From positions 1 to 64,000 of the forward strand of contig JAEZZI010000009.1 in NCBI GenBank assembly GCA_023418595.1: a DNA stretch of 64,000 nt, written 5' to 3'. This DNA comes from Pseudomonadota bacterium. Its GTDB lineage: Bacteria; Pseudomonadota; Alphaproteobacteria; Sphingomonadales; Sphingomonadaceae. Within the stretch, counting starts at the first letter, position 1, and every line of letters begins with the position of its first letter. Under the pieces are notes generated by a model. That model worked only from the letters and a program-made list of their open reading frames with translations. It was not told the origin of the DNA and ran no database searches. Both the position numbers and the translations under genes were made by a program. Positions 15,467 through 24,485 of the stretch are shown here, piece after piece.

Positions 15467-18172
15467 ATGACAACGCGTATGCTGATCGACGCACGCCACC
15501 GGGAAGAGACCCGCGTGGCGGTCGTCAAGGGAAACCGGATTGAGGAGTTCGATTTCGAAAGCGCCGAGCGAAAGCAGCTCAAAGGCAATATCTATCTCGC
15601 CAAGGTAACCCGCGTCGAACCGTCGCTTCAGGCGGCGTTCGTCGATTATGGCGGCAATCGCCACGGTTTCCTGGCGTTCAGCGAAATTCATCCCGATTAT
15701 TATCAGATCCCCCGTGAAGATCGCGAAGCCCTGCTCCGCGAAGAGGCCGAACACGCCGCCGAAGAGGCAGCGCTGCGCGCCGAGGTCGAACATGACGACG
15801 AAGATCACGAGGACGGCGACGTCGAAGTGGTCGAGCGTCCGTCCGACGATGACGAAGCCGAGCATGGCGATGATGCGGACGAGGATGGCGCCGAGGGCAC
15901 CGACGAGGAGAGCGGCGACAATCGCCGCCGCGGACGCGGGCGCAAGAAGGGCGGCAGCGAAGACCCTGCGGTCGAGGCGCTGCGCCAGCGCCGCCTGAAC
16001 CTGCGCAAGCGCTACAAGATTCAGGACGTGATCCGTCGTCGTCAGGTGCTGCTGGTCCAGATCGTCAAGGAAGAACGCGGCAACAAGGGTGCGGCGCTCA
16101 CCACCTATCTGTCGCTCGCGGGCCGTTACTGCGTGCTGATGCCCAACACCGCGCATGGCGGCGGCATCAGCCGCAAGATTTCGAGCGCGTCGGACCGCAA
16201 GCGGCTGAAGTCGATCATGTCCGAACTGACGCTGCCGCCGACGATGGGCTGCATCGTCCGCACCGCCGGGCTTCAGCGCACCAAGACCGAGATCAAGCGC
16301 GATTTCGACTATCTCGCGCGCCTGTGGGACGGCATTCGCGAGGAAACGCTCAGATCCGCCGCACCTGCGCTCGTCTATGGCGACAGCGACCTGATCAAGC
16401 GTGCGATCCGCGACATCTATAACCGCGAGATCGACGAGGTGATCGTCGAGGGAGAGGAAGGCTATCGTCAGGCCAAGGATTTCATGAAGCTGCTGATGCC
16501 TTCGCATGCGCGCAAGGTGAAGCAATATTCGGACGCGGTGCCGCTCTATCAGCGCCACCATGTCGAGGATCAGCTGGCGGCGATGTATCACCCGGTCGTC
16601 CAGCTCAAATCGGGCGGTTATCTGGTCATCAATCCGACCGAGGCGCTGGTGTCGATCGACATCAACTCGGGCCGGTCGACGCGCGAGCACTCGATCGAGC
16701 AGACCGCGACCGCGACAAACCTTGAGGCGGCACAGGAAATCGCGCGCCAGCTGCGCCTGCGCGACATGGCCGGGCTGGTCGTGATCGATTTCATCGACAT
16801 GGATCATTCGTCCAACGTCCGTAAGGTCGAGAAGGCGATGAAGGAGGCGCTGAAGAACGATCGCGCCCGCATCCAGGTTGGTCGGATCAGCGCGTTCGGC
16901 CTGATGGAAATGAGCCGCCAGCGGCTGCGTACCGGCGTGCTCGAGGCGTCCACCCGCCAATGCCCGCATTGCGAAGGCACGGGGCTCGTCCGCACCGCAT
17001 CGTCGGCTGGCTTGTCGGCGCTCCGCCTGATCGAAGACGAAGCCGCACGCGGTCGTGGATCGCACATCACGCTGCGCGCTTCGCAGGAAGCCGCCTTCTA
17101 TGTGCTCAACAACAAGCGCGCCGACATCGCCGAGATCGAGGAACGCTACGGCGTCCGCATCGAAATCCTGTCGGACGGCGAGCTGGAAGGCGCGCGCATG
17201 TCGGTCGAGGCGAGCGGCCCGCCGCCCGCCTACGCGCCCCGCGTTGCCCCGGTCGTCGAGGAAGTCGAGGAAGACTATCCCGAGGACATCGAGGACGAGG
17301 CAGGCGAAGAAGAAGCCGAAGCGGCCGAACCGCGTGCGCGCCGCGACCGCGACGATGCGGATGGCGAAGGCGGTCGCAAGCGCCGCCGCCGTCGCGGACG
17401 CCGCGGACGTGGACGCGATGAAGGCGAAGCGGCCGAGGGTGAAGACGCTCAGGGCGATCGCGACGAGTCGGAAGGCTCGGACGACGCGCAGGACGCCGCA
17501 GATCGCGAAGCGACCGAAGGAAATGGCCACGAACGCGGCGAAAAGCGCAAGCGGCGTCGGCGCGGCCGTCGCGGCGGCGCGCGCCGCAGCGAAACGGCTG
17601 CAACCGGCGACGATGCGGTCGATGCCGGTGAGACTGCCGATGCGGACGGCGACGTGCCGGTCGACGAGGCGGTGATTGCGGCCTCCGAACCGGTCGAGCC
17701 GGTCGCGGAAGAAGCCGCCGAAAAGCCCAAGCGGGCGCGTCGTCGCCCACGCGCGCGCGCTGCCGATGCGGAAACGGTCGAAACCGTCGAGGCTCCGGTC
17801 GAAGCACCCGAGCCGCCAGTCGAGGCGGAGGCGGAAGAAAAGCCGAAGCCCAAGCGCACGCGCCGCAAGACGGTCGAGGCGGAAGCCGCTTCCGAAACGG
17901 CCGAAACGCCCGTCGTGGCTGCGGACAGCGGCGAGGCTCCGACCGAACCGGCCGAAAAGCCGAAGCCGAAGCCGAAGCGGACCCGGCGCAAGAAAGCGGA
18001 CGCCGCCGAAGCCGTGGCTTCGGCAGTCGAGGACGCTGCCCCCACGGATACTGCGCCCGCAGCCAAGCCCGCCATCGCGGCGGTTCCCGATGCGGCTGAG
18101 GGCGAAGCGGCAGAGGGCGAAGACAACGCCAGCCCCCGCCGCGGCTGGTGGCAGCGCACCTTCGGCGCATAG
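15467..18172 (+). CDS. rne: Ribonuclease E
   Basis: This 901-residue endoribonuclease is central to mRNA decay and rRNA/tRNA maturation. The N-terminus (MLIDARHREETRVAVV) and the S1 domain with VEPSLQAAFVDYG are typical. An acidic insertion (about residues 95-160) interrupts the S1 region, as in other alphaproteobacterial enzymes. The DNase I-like catalytic region includes SIDINSGRSTREHSIE and DFIDM. The zinc-link CPHC is at C499/C502. The tail beyond about residue 580 is a long acidic, arginine-rich disordered scaffold with KRRRR blocks for RNA and partner binding. A 45-bp terminator follows at once. Confidence 0.96.
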   Translation: MTTRMLIDARHREETRVAVVKGNRIEEFDFESAERKQLKGNIYLAKVTRVEPSLQAAFVDYGGNRHGFLAFSEIHPDYYQIPREDREALLREEAEHAAEEAALRAEVEHDDEDHEDGDVEVVERPSDDDEAEHGDDADEDGAEGTDEESGDNRRRGRGRKKGGSEDPAVEALRQRRLNLRKRYKIQDVIRRRQVLLVQIVKEERGNKGAALTTYLSLAGRYCVLMPNTAHGGGISRKISSASDRKRLKSIMSELTLPPTMGCIVRTAGLQRTKTEIKRDFDYLARLWDGIREETLRSAAPALVYGDSDLIKRAIRDIYNREIDEVIVEGEEGYRQAKDFMKLLMPSHARKVKQYSDAVPLYQRHHVEDQLAAMYHPVVQLKSGGYLVINPTEALVSIDINSGRSTREHSIEQTATATNLEAAQEIARQLRLRDMAGLVVIDFIDMDHSSNVRKVEKAMKEALKNDRARIQVGRISAFGLMEMSRQRLRTGVLEASTRQCPHCEGTGLVRTASSAGLSALRLIEDEAARGRGSHITLRASQEAAFYVLNNKRADIAEIEERYGVRIEILSDGELEGARMSVEASGPPPAYAPRVAPVVEEVEEDYPEDIEDEAGEEEAEAAEPRARRDRDDADGEGGRKRRRRRGRRGRGRDEGEAAEGEDAQGDRDESEGSDDAQDAADREATEGNGHERGEKRKRRRRGRRGGARRSETAATGDDAVDAGETADADGDVPVDEAVIAASEPVEPVAEEAAEKPKRARRRPRARAADAETVETVEAPVEAPEPPVEAEAEEKPKPKRTRRKTVEAEAASETAETPVVAADSGEAPTEPAEKPKPKPKRTRRKKADAAEAVASAVEDAAPTDTAPAAKPAIAAVPDAAEGEAAEGEDNASPRRGWWQRTFGA

Positions 18173-18182
18173 CAATGTGATT

Positions 18183-18227
18183 GGCGGCGTCCCGTTCGCT
18201 TCAGCGCGAACGAGACGCCGCCTTCAC
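18183..18227 (+). terminator. Rho-independent terminator of rne
   Basis: A 17-bp stem with one mismatch (18183-18199 with 18206-18222) and a 6-base loop is followed by a short T-containing tail. It begins 11 bases after the rne stop. Confidence 0.8.
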
Positions 18228-18282
18228 TAAAGGAGCGACGTGCGAGGCGCTCAAAATCCCAAAACCCCAAAGCCCCAGACCC

Positions 18283-18361
18283 GTCATCCCTGCGAAAGCA
18301 GTGATCTCAAGCCGCATGGCGATCATCCCTCGCCAGATATCCCTGCTTTCGCAAGGACGAC
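18283..18361. repeat. Inverted repeat element, family F
   Basis: Arms TCCCTGCGAAAGCAG-GA (from 18283) and TCCCTGCTTTCGCAAGGA (to 18361) flank a variable loop. It lies between the rne terminator and the S8 protease gene. No second copy was seen in this window. Confidence 0.7.
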
Positions 18362-18391
18362 GCTTGCAGCCTGGGCACCCCCCCCGCCCCG

Positions 18392-20767
18392 TCAAAACGC
18401 CATCGAATAGCGCCCCACCGCGCCGACATCGTTGCCCAGTTGCGCAAAGTTGCCGGGGTGACGGCGCAGGAACAGGTTTGTCCCCAGATTGCCGACCCAG
18501 AGCGGCGTCGAATAGCGCATCTCGACATCGATCTCGCGGCCCGTCGGGGTCAGGTTCAGCCGCTGGGTGGTCCAGACATCGACGCTGCCGCTGGCATAAT
18601 CCCAGTTGGTCGGCAGGCGTAGGTCCAGCCCGCCACGCGCGACACGCAATGGCTGGGCGATGCGCAATCCCCAGCTGTCGAACCCATGCAGCACGCCCTG
18701 CTTGCCGATGTCGAACGCATAGCCGTTGGTGCGCAGCAACCCGCGCCCTTCGACGCCGCGCAGTTCGGCACGGCTCCAGCCCTGGCGCATCGATCCGCCG
18801 AGCGACCATCCGTCGGAAAGCGACCAGCGCGCTGCCAGATCGACGAAATGGCTGGTCGCCCGCGCCGATCCGAACGCGCCGGAGAAATGCGCGCCGAGCA
18901 ACGTGTCGGCCTCCGCCAGCCGCGTGACGTTCAGATTGGCCGCAACCGCGCCGAACCGGCGGTCCAGCCCGATGGTCAGCCGATCGTAACCATGCCGGTC
19001 GAACCGGTTGCGAAGCTGGGCAAAGTCGCTTTGCCGCCGGGTGAGCACATCGCCGCTCTCGATGCCGACGCTGACCCCCAACCGCCCGAATTGCTGGCGA
19101 ACCGCGACCGCAGCGTCCGACGATATGTCGAAGCCGGTGCTGCGCGTCGCATCGCCCGCGACCAGAAACGCAGGATCGTCGCGACCGGACAGCCGCGCGA
19201 TCAGACCGCCGCTCCCTTCCGCGACGGCAAAGCCGAATGTCGCATCCTCGCCCAATCGCCCGGTAGCCGAGGCGGCAATGGCGCGAGACACCTGCGCATC
19301 GACCATCGGCATTTCCAGCCGCTCGATCAGGCTGCGTTCGCGCGCTGGCGCGATCGTCACCGCAATCGACCCGCCGGGAAATGCCGCGGCCAGATGGCGG
19401 CGATCGGTGCGCAACACCCCCGCCAGCGTCCGGGCCGGGCCGTCGCGCCGGATGGTGCGCGCCAGATCGATCGCAAAGGCGCGGTCATAGCCATCGAGGA
19501 TCACGGCCCCGACGCCGTCGCCGCTGGTCGCATCGCCCATCGGCGCGGACAGGATCGCGTTGTTGTCGAGCGACACGCTTTCGCGCGACGCCGCCATGCT
19601 GGTCGCGCCGACCGGCTGGAACGCGCGGGTCAGGTCGAGCACGCCGCGGCCATAGATTGCGTCGGTGCCGGGATCGCCCACATCGCGTGCGGTGGTCATC
19701 AGCAGGTTGACGATCTGTTGCCCGGTCAGATTGGGAAAGGCCTGCGCCAGCAACGCCGCCGCGCCCGCGATCTGCGGCGCGGAAAAGCTGGTGCCGGACC
19801 ACAGGAACGGCGTGTTCGCCTGATTGGGTGCGCGCACCCGCTCGCCCACCGCGGCAAGGTAGACCTGCGCCGCATTGCCCGCACGGTTGCTGAACGTCGA
19901 AATCACGTCGCCGGTGCCGACCGACCCGGCGATGATGATCAGCCCGCGCGCGACCGAGGCATTGAGGGCAGGCGTCGCCGCGAAGCTGTCGGGATTGGCC
20001 TCGCCGTCATTCCCTGCCGAAATGACGATGATGACCCCCGCCGCCGTCGCGCGGTTGATCGCCTGGAGCAGCGACGAACCCACGCCGCCACCGCCGCCCA
20101 ATGAAATGTTGACGACCCGCGCGCCGTTGATCCGTGCCACGTCGAGCGCCGATGCGATCGCGCTTTCGGGATGGCGGCACCCGCTTTCGTCATTGTCCGG
20201 GTCTTCGGTCGCGCAGCTTCCCGGCCGGTCGGTCCTGAGCGCCAGAACGGTCGCATCGAACGCGATGCCGTGCGTGCCTGCGTCGTTGCGCCGTCCGGCG
20301 AGCGTGAAGGCGACCGCGGTCCCGTGCCCGCCTTCGTCATCGACGGTGCCGTTGCCCGCCGTGTCCTGCGACGCCGGGTGGATGCGGTTGCCGAATTCCT
20401 CGCTCTGCAGATCTATGCCGGTGTCGATGACGCCAACGGTGATCCCCGCCCCCGTCGCCGCGCGGTTATAGGCGGCGAGCGCATTGGCCGAGACCGCGCC
20501 GACGGTCGCGCGATATTCGGCGGTGTCGTAATTAACCGTGGGGGTTGGCGTGGGCGTGGGCGCGGGAGCGGGAACCGGCGTCGGCGTCGGCGCAGGGGTC
20601 GGTGCGACCGGGGGCGCAGGCACCGGATTGACTCCGCCGCCCCCACCACCGCCGCACGCCGATGCGAGCAACAATACCGCCAGCGCTGAGCCGCTGCGCA
20701 AATCACTGGCCCTCAGCCGCGCGGAACCGCGCCGCTCGTCGGAGAGGAAATAGGATACGCAATACAT
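18392..20767 (-). CDS. S8 subtilisin-like autotransporter serine protease
   Basis: This protein of about 791 residues has three parts. A signal region ends in ASAC (C38) followed by a glycine run and a Pro-Thr repeat linker (about residues 47-77). The subtilase domain has the triad D115 (VIDTGID), H148 (GGHGT) and S327 (SGTSFSAP). A C-terminal beta-barrel ends in phenylalanine (GRYSMAF). It is probably secreted to the cell surface as a protease. ATG 20767 has GAGGG upstream, but TTG 20701, also with GAGGG upstream, would give a compact lipoprotein signal. Lipidation plus a barrel is an unusual combination. Substrates are unknown. Confidence 0.9.
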   Translation of the reverse strand: MYCVSYFLSDERRGSARLRASDLRSGSALAVLLLASACGGGGGGGVNPVPAPPVAPTPAPTPTPVPAPAPTPTPTPTVNYDTAEYRATVGAVSANALAAYNRAATGAGITVGVIDTGIDLQSEEFGNRIHPASQDTAGNGTVDDEGGHGTAVAFTLAGRRNDAGTHGIAFDATVLALRTDRPGSCATEDPDNDESGCRHPESAIASALDVARINGARVVNISLGGGGGVGSSLLQAINRATAAGVIIVISAGNDGEANPDSFAATPALNASVARGLIIIAGSVGTGDVISTFSNRAGNAAQVYLAAVGERVRAPNQANTPFLWSGTSFSAPQIAGAAALLAQAFPNLTGQQIVNLLMTTARDVGDPGTDAIYGRGVLDLTRAFQPVGATSMAASRESVSLDNNAILSAPMGDATSGDGVGAVILDGYDRAFAIDLARTIRRDGPARTLAGVLRTDRRHLAAAFPGGSIAVTIAPARERSLIERLEMPMVDAQVSRAIAASATGRLGEDATFGFAVAEGSGGLIARLSGRDDPAFLVAGDATRSTGFDISSDAAVAVRQQFGRLGVSVGIESGDVLTRRQSDFAQLRNRFDRHGYDRLTIGLDRRFGAVAANLNVTRLAEADTLLGAHFSGAFGSARATSHFVDLAARWSLSDGWSLGGSMRQGWSRAELRGVEGRGLLRTNGYAFDIGKQGVLHGFDSWGLRIAQPLRVARGGLDLRLPTNWDYASGSVDVWTTQRLNLTPTGREIDVEMRYSTPLWVGNLGTNLFLRRHPGNFAQLGNDVGAVGRYSMAF

Positions 20768-20879
20768 GGGCCGAACCCTCAACCGCCTTGTCGGTTGGCG
20801 GAGCGCGCGGGGGCTCACCCATCCCGCTCGCGCGCCTTCGCTTGCCCCGCGCAAGCGCCGTGCCTAAAGGCTTGGCACA

Positions 20880-21557
20880 ATGCTTGCCCAGCTTTCGCAT
20901 ATCCGCAACTGGATTTTCGATCTCGACAACACGCTGTACCCGGCGTCGGCGGGACTGTTTAACCATATCGATGCGCGAATGGGCAGCTTTGTCGCCGATC
21001 TGATCGGTTGCGAAACGGATGAGGCGCAGCGCATCCAGAAAGCATATTTTTTCGAACACGGCACGACGCTGGCCGGGCTGATGGTCGAATATGGCGTCGA
21101 TCCACACGTCTTTCTCGATTACGTCCACGACATCGACATGTCTGCGCTTCAGGCCAACGTCGCGCTCGCCGACGCGATCGCGCGGCTGCCGGGGCGCAAG
21201 CTGGTCTTCACCAACGGCGATGCGCCCTATGCGCTCAGGGTGCTCGAGCGGCTGGGATTGCAGGACAGTTTCGAAGCGATCCACGACATCCACGCGGTCG
21301 ACTATCAGTGCAAGCCGATGCCCGCCGCCTATGCCAGCCTGTGCGACACCCACGGCCTGGACCCGGGCGAGAGCCTGTTCGTGGAGGATATGGCCCGCAA
21401 CCTGGCGCCGGCAAAGGCGATCGGGATGACGACGGTGTGGGTCGACAACGGCTCCGAACAGGCACCCGATCCGGGACGCGACTTCATCGATTTCACGACA
21501 CACGATATCGGGCACTGGCTCGAACAACTCTTGGAGGGCACATGTCCAGCGACCTGA
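20880..21557 (+). CDS. Pyrimidine 5'-nucleotidase (HAD superfamily)
   Basis: This 225-residue HAD hydrolase has motif I FDLDNTLYP (nucleophile and general acid aspartates) near residue 14, motif II VFTNGD and motif IV FVEDMARN. The DNTLYP form is typical of the SDT1/pyrimidine 5'-nucleotidase group that dephosphorylates UMP/CMP. Its 3' end overlaps the dapD start by 16 bases, so the two genes are transcribed together and probably translationally coupled. Confidence 0.9.
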   Translation: MLAQLSHIRNWIFDLDNTLYPASAGLFNHIDARMGSFVADLIGCETDEAQRIQKAYFFEHGTTLAGLMVEYGVDPHVFLDYVHDIDMSALQANVALADAIARLPGRKLVFTNGDAPYALRVLERLGLQDSFEAIHDIHAVDYQCKPMPAAYASLCDTHGLDPGESLFVEDMARNLAPAKAIGMTTVWVDNGSEQAPDPGRDFIDFTTHDIGHWLEQLLEGTCPAT

Positions 21558-22369
21558 TTTCCGTCATCGACGCCGCGTGGGAAGACCGCGCCAGTATCAG
21601 CGTCGCGACCACCGGCGCGGTGCGCGATGCGGTAAATACCGCGCTGGATCAGCTCGACAGCGGCGAGGCGCGCGTGGCGCAGCCCAACGGCAATGGTGGC
21701 TGGACGGTCAATCAGTGGCTGAAAAAGGCCGTACTGCTGTCGTTCCGCCTGAACGACAATGTGCTGATCGACGGCGGCAGCGCAGGCACGCCCGCGTTCG
21801 ACAAGGTGCCGTCGAAGTTCACCGGGTGGGACGAAACGGCGTTCCGCACCGCGGGCTTTCGCGCTGTCCCCGGCAGTATCGTCCGTCGCGGCGCGTTCGT
21901 CGGCAAGGGCGCGGTGCTGATGCCCAGCTTCGTCAATATCGGTGCCTATGTCGGGGAGGGGACGATGGTCGATACCTGGGCGACCGTGGGTAGCTGCGCC
22001 CAGATTGGCAGGAACGTCCATTTGTCGGGCGGCGCGGGCATCGGCGGGGTGCTAGAGCCCTTGCAGGCCGACCCCGTCATTATCGGCGATGGCGCATTCA
22101 TCGGTGCGCGCGCCGAAGTCGCGGAAGGGGTGCGCGTCGGCGAAGGCGCGGTGCTGTCGATGGGTGTCTATCTGGGCGCATCGACCAAGATCATCGACCG
22201 CGCGACCGGCGAGGTGTTCCGCGGGCAGGTTCCGCCCTATGCGGTGGTCGTGCCCGGAAGCTTGGGCGGCGGCGAAGGCAAGCCCGCGCTCTATTGCGCC
22301 GTCATCGTCAAGCGCGTGGACGAACAAACCCGGTCGAAGACCAGCATCAACGAATTGCTGCGCGATTGA
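21542..22369 (+). CDS. dapD: Tetrahydrodipicolinate N-succinyltransferase
   Basis: This 275-residue enzyme transfers succinyl from succinyl-CoA to tetrahydrodipicolinate in the lysine and diaminopimelate pathway. The central left-handed beta-helix is visible as hexapeptide repeats (GAFVGKGAVLMPSFVNIG and onward). The N-terminal helical domain and short C-terminal extension are normal. ATG 21542 has GGAGGG eight bases upstream. The last four bases form TTGA with the next gene. Confidence 0.97.
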   Translation: MSSDLISVIDAAWEDRASISVATTGAVRDAVNTALDQLDSGEARVAQPNGNGGWTVNQWLKKAVLLSFRLNDNVLIDGGSAGTPAFDKVPSKFTGWDETAFRTAGFRAVPGSIVRRGAFVGKGAVLMPSFVNIGAYVGEGTMVDTWATVGSCAQIGRNVHLSGGAGIGGVLEPLQADPVIIGDGAFIGARAEVAEGVRVGEGAVLSMGVYLGASTKIIDRATGEVFRGQVPPYAVVVPGSLGGGEGKPALYCAVIVKRVDEQTRSKTSINELLRD

Positions 22370-22896
22370 CGCCACCGCTGATTCTCAACGGATCGGCACG
22401 CCGCGACGGCGACACCGCGCGCGCGGTCGCGGCGTTCGTCCCGGCTTTTCCGGGTGCTGCGACCGCGATGCTGTGCCAGACGCGGATCGCGCCCTATGTC
22501 TATGCGCCCGCGCGGCTGGACGATGATTTCGTATCGCTGGTCGATGCCATGCTCGCGACCGACGACATCGTCTTCGCGACCCCCGTTTACTGGTATGCGA
22601 TGGGCTGGCCGATGAAGGTGTTTTTCGACCGGCTGACCGATTTGCTGCGAGATGAAGCGCTACGCGAAAAAGGACGCGCGCTTGCCGGGAGACGTGGATG
22701 GCTGATCGCGGTTGGAACTGACCCCGACCTGCCGCCGGGTTTTGAAGAACCGTTTTGCCGCACCTGCCGCTATTTCGGCATGAACTGGCACCGGTGCCTC
22801 TATCTCAACAGCCGCGGCGACGACTGGACCCGGCGCGCCGCTGCCCCCATCGCCTCATTCGCCAGCGCGCTGCGTCAAGCGCGCGGTGGGGTTTAA
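22366..22896 (+). CDS. NAD(P)H-dependent flavodoxin-like oxidoreductase
   Basis: This 176-residue protein starts at a TTG overlapping the dapD stop (TTGA). It begins with a nucleotide-binding strand (LILNGSARRDGDT), has the FMN-binding TPVYWYAMGWPMK segment and a mid-region LTDLLRD, fitting the NADPH-dependent FMN reductase / quinone reductase family. A CRTC pair near residue 128 is unusual for the family and could be redox-active. The position behind dapD suggests co-transcription; no role in lysine synthesis is implied. Confidence 0.83.
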   Translation: MTPPLILNGSARRDGDTARAVAAFVPAFPGAATAMLCQTRIAPYVYAPARLDDDFVSLVDAMLATDDIVFATPVYWYAMGWPMKVFFDRLTDLLRDEALREKGRALAGRRGWLIAVGTDPDLPPGFEEPFCRTCRYFGMNWHRCLYLNSRGDDWTRRAAAPIASFASALRQARGGV

Positions 22897-22927
22897 GCGC
22901 ATCAACCGCTTTCAGAGCGTCAGACAT

Positions 22928-23356
22928 TCAGCCGACCGCCTCAACCCCCAGTCGCGGAATTTCGATCTTCGGGCAGCGATCCATCACCACCTTCAGGCCC
23001 GCCGCCTCGGCACGCGCGGCGGCGGCTTCGTTGATTACGCCCAACTGCATCCAAACCGCCTTCGCGCCCGCGTCGATCGCCTGATCGACCGCATCGGCGG
23101 CGGCTTCGGAATTGCGGAAGATGTCGACGATATCGATGGGCTCGCCGATCTGTGACAGTTCGCGGAACACGAACTCGCCATGGATATGCTCTCCGGTGAT
23201 CTGCGGGTTGACCGGTATGACGCGGTAGCCGCGACCCTGCAGATACTCCATCACACCGTTCGATGCGCGTTCGGGGCGGTCGGATGCGCCGACCATCGCG
23301 ATCACCCTTGCCGTTTCGAGCAGCTCCCTGATCTTTGCGTCGCTGGTGATCGGCAT
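22928..23356 (-). CDS. CoA-binding domain protein
   Basis: This 142-residue single-domain protein of the YccU/CoA_binding_2 type has a Rossmann-like nucleotide-binding fold. The motif VIAMVGASDRPERAS near residues 18-32 and YRVIPVNP, VDIVDIFR and VWMQLGV are characteristic. The biochemical role is unknown. The start at 23354-23356 avoids translating the family A repeat immediately upstream. It converges on the oxidoreductase gene with a 31-base gap. Confidence 0.88.
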   Translation of the reverse strand: MPITSDAKIRELLETARVIAMVGASDRPERASNGVMEYLQGRGYRVIPVNPQITGEHIHGEFVFRELSQIGEPIDIVDIFRNSEAAADAVDQAIDAGAKAVWMQLGVINEAAAARAEAAGLKVVMDRCPKIEIPRLGVEAVG

Positions 23357-23377
23357 CGGCTCACTCCCATTCAAAAT

Positions 23378-23441
23378 GCGCTCAGGCTGAGCTTGTCGAA
23401 GCCTGGGGAACCCCACCCTTCGACAGGCTCAGGGTGAGCGC
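23378..23441. repeat. REP-like inverted repeat, family A
   Basis: Arms 23378-23401 and 23418-23441 match at most positions and carry GAGCTTGTCGAAG and CTTCGACAGGCTC. It occupies the gap between the mrp-like gene and the CoA-binding protein gene. Confidence 0.85.
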
Positions 23442-23451
23442 GGGGGATCGG

Positions 23452-24414
23452 TCAGCTTTGACCATCCAACCATGCACCCACGCGCCCGGCCATATCGATG
23501 AACGCCGCCGCGTCCGCGCCGTTCCCGAACGCGGGCGGTGTGCCCGCGTCCGACGCGGTGCGGATGCCGATGCTGAGCGGGATGCGGCCGAGGAACGGCA
23601 CCCCGAGCGCCGCCGCAGCCGCTTCCGCGCCGCCTTGGCCGAACGGGTCCGACACTTCGCCGCAATGCGGGCAGGCATAGCCCGCCATATTCTCCACCAG
23701 GCCGATGATCGGCACGCCAGCCGTGTTGAACAGGTCGATCGCGCGGCGCGCATCGATCAGCGCCAGATCCTGCGGGGTGGATACGATCACCGCGCCCGAC
23801 GGCTTGTGCTTCTGCACCATCGTCAGCTGGACGTCGCCAGTGCCGGGCGGCAGGTCGAGCACCAGCGTGTCTGCATCGCCCCAGTCGGCGTCGACCAGTT
23901 GCCCGAGCGCGCCCGACGCCATCGGCCCGCGCCACGCCAGCGCCTTTTCGGGCGCGACGAGCTGCCCCATCGACAGGATCGGCACGCCGTAGGGGGTCGC
24001 GACCGGCAGCAACTGCTTGTCGCGCGCCTGCGCCTTGGTTCCGGCAACGCCAAACAGGGTCGGCTGGGATGGGCCGTAGATGTCGGCGTCGACCAGCCCG
24101 ACCCGGCGTCCCGCCTTGGCGAGCGCGATGGCGAGGTTAGCGGAGACGGTGGATTTCCCCACGCCGCCCTTGCCGCTGGCGACCGCGATCAGGCGGCGGC
24201 GCGTGCGGTTCGAGGTCTGGACGATCCGCACGGTGGCGATGCCCGGCGCAGTTTCCGCCGACCCGCGGACATCGGCTTCCAGCGCATCGCGCGCGCCCTC
24301 TGGCAGGCCCGTCACGTCGAGCATGATGCTCGCCACTCCGTCTTTCACGCGCGCGGCGGCGCGTCCGGCGGCAATGGGAGCAAGCAGAGCGTTTAGGCCA
24401 GCGGTATCGGTCAT
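23452..24414 (-). CDS. Mrp/ApbC-family Fe-S cluster carrier ATPase
   Basis: This 320-residue P-loop ATPase carries Fe-S clusters to apo-proteins. A short N-terminal DUF59-like region precedes the deviant Walker A ASGKGGVGKST (residues about 80-89), then DADIYGPSQPTLFG and a CPHC pair near residue 215 that bridges the cluster in family dimers. It diverges from hflK. Other Fe-S genes in the window (suf, NifU-like, ferredoxin) lie elsewhere, so this is a stand-alone gene. An upstream in-frame ATG at 24426 is possible. Confidence 0.94.
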   Translation of the reverse strand: MTDTAGLNALLAPIAAGRAAARVKDGVASIMLDVTGLPEGARDALEADVRGSAETAPGIATVRIVQTSNRTRRRLIAVASGKGGVGKSTVSANLAIALAKAGRRVGLVDADIYGPSQPTLFGVAGTKAQARDKQLLPVATPYGVPILSMGQLVAPEKALAWRGPMASGALGQLVDADWGDADTLVLDLPPGTGDVQLTMVQKHKPSGAVIVSTPQDLALIDARRAIDLFNTAGVPIIGLVENMAGYACPHCGEVSDPFGQGGAEAAAAALGVPFLGRIPLSIGIRTASDAGTPPAFGNGADAAAFIDMAGRVGAWLDGQS

Positions 24415-24485
24415 GCGCGGCGACATAAGCAAAGAACCGCGTGTTGCCACTGTAAATCGCCGCGCGGCCCCCTATAAAGGATGGC

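Noticed and set aside
17281..18160. Repetitive sequence in rne considered as a tandem repeat or CRISPR-like array
   Set aside because: Repeats encode Glu/Ala/Arg-rich disordered tail; they are irregular, without spacers, and in frame.
15413..18175. A 920-codon open frame on the minus strand opposite rne
   Set aside because: Codon bias of a GC-rich gene leaves the antisense frame open. It is low in complexity with no domains, and RNase E on the + strand is unmistakable.
20521..20640. GGCGTGGGCG-type repeats considered as a DNA repeat
   Set aside because: They encode the Pro-Thr linker of the S8 protease; a low-complexity protein segment explains them.
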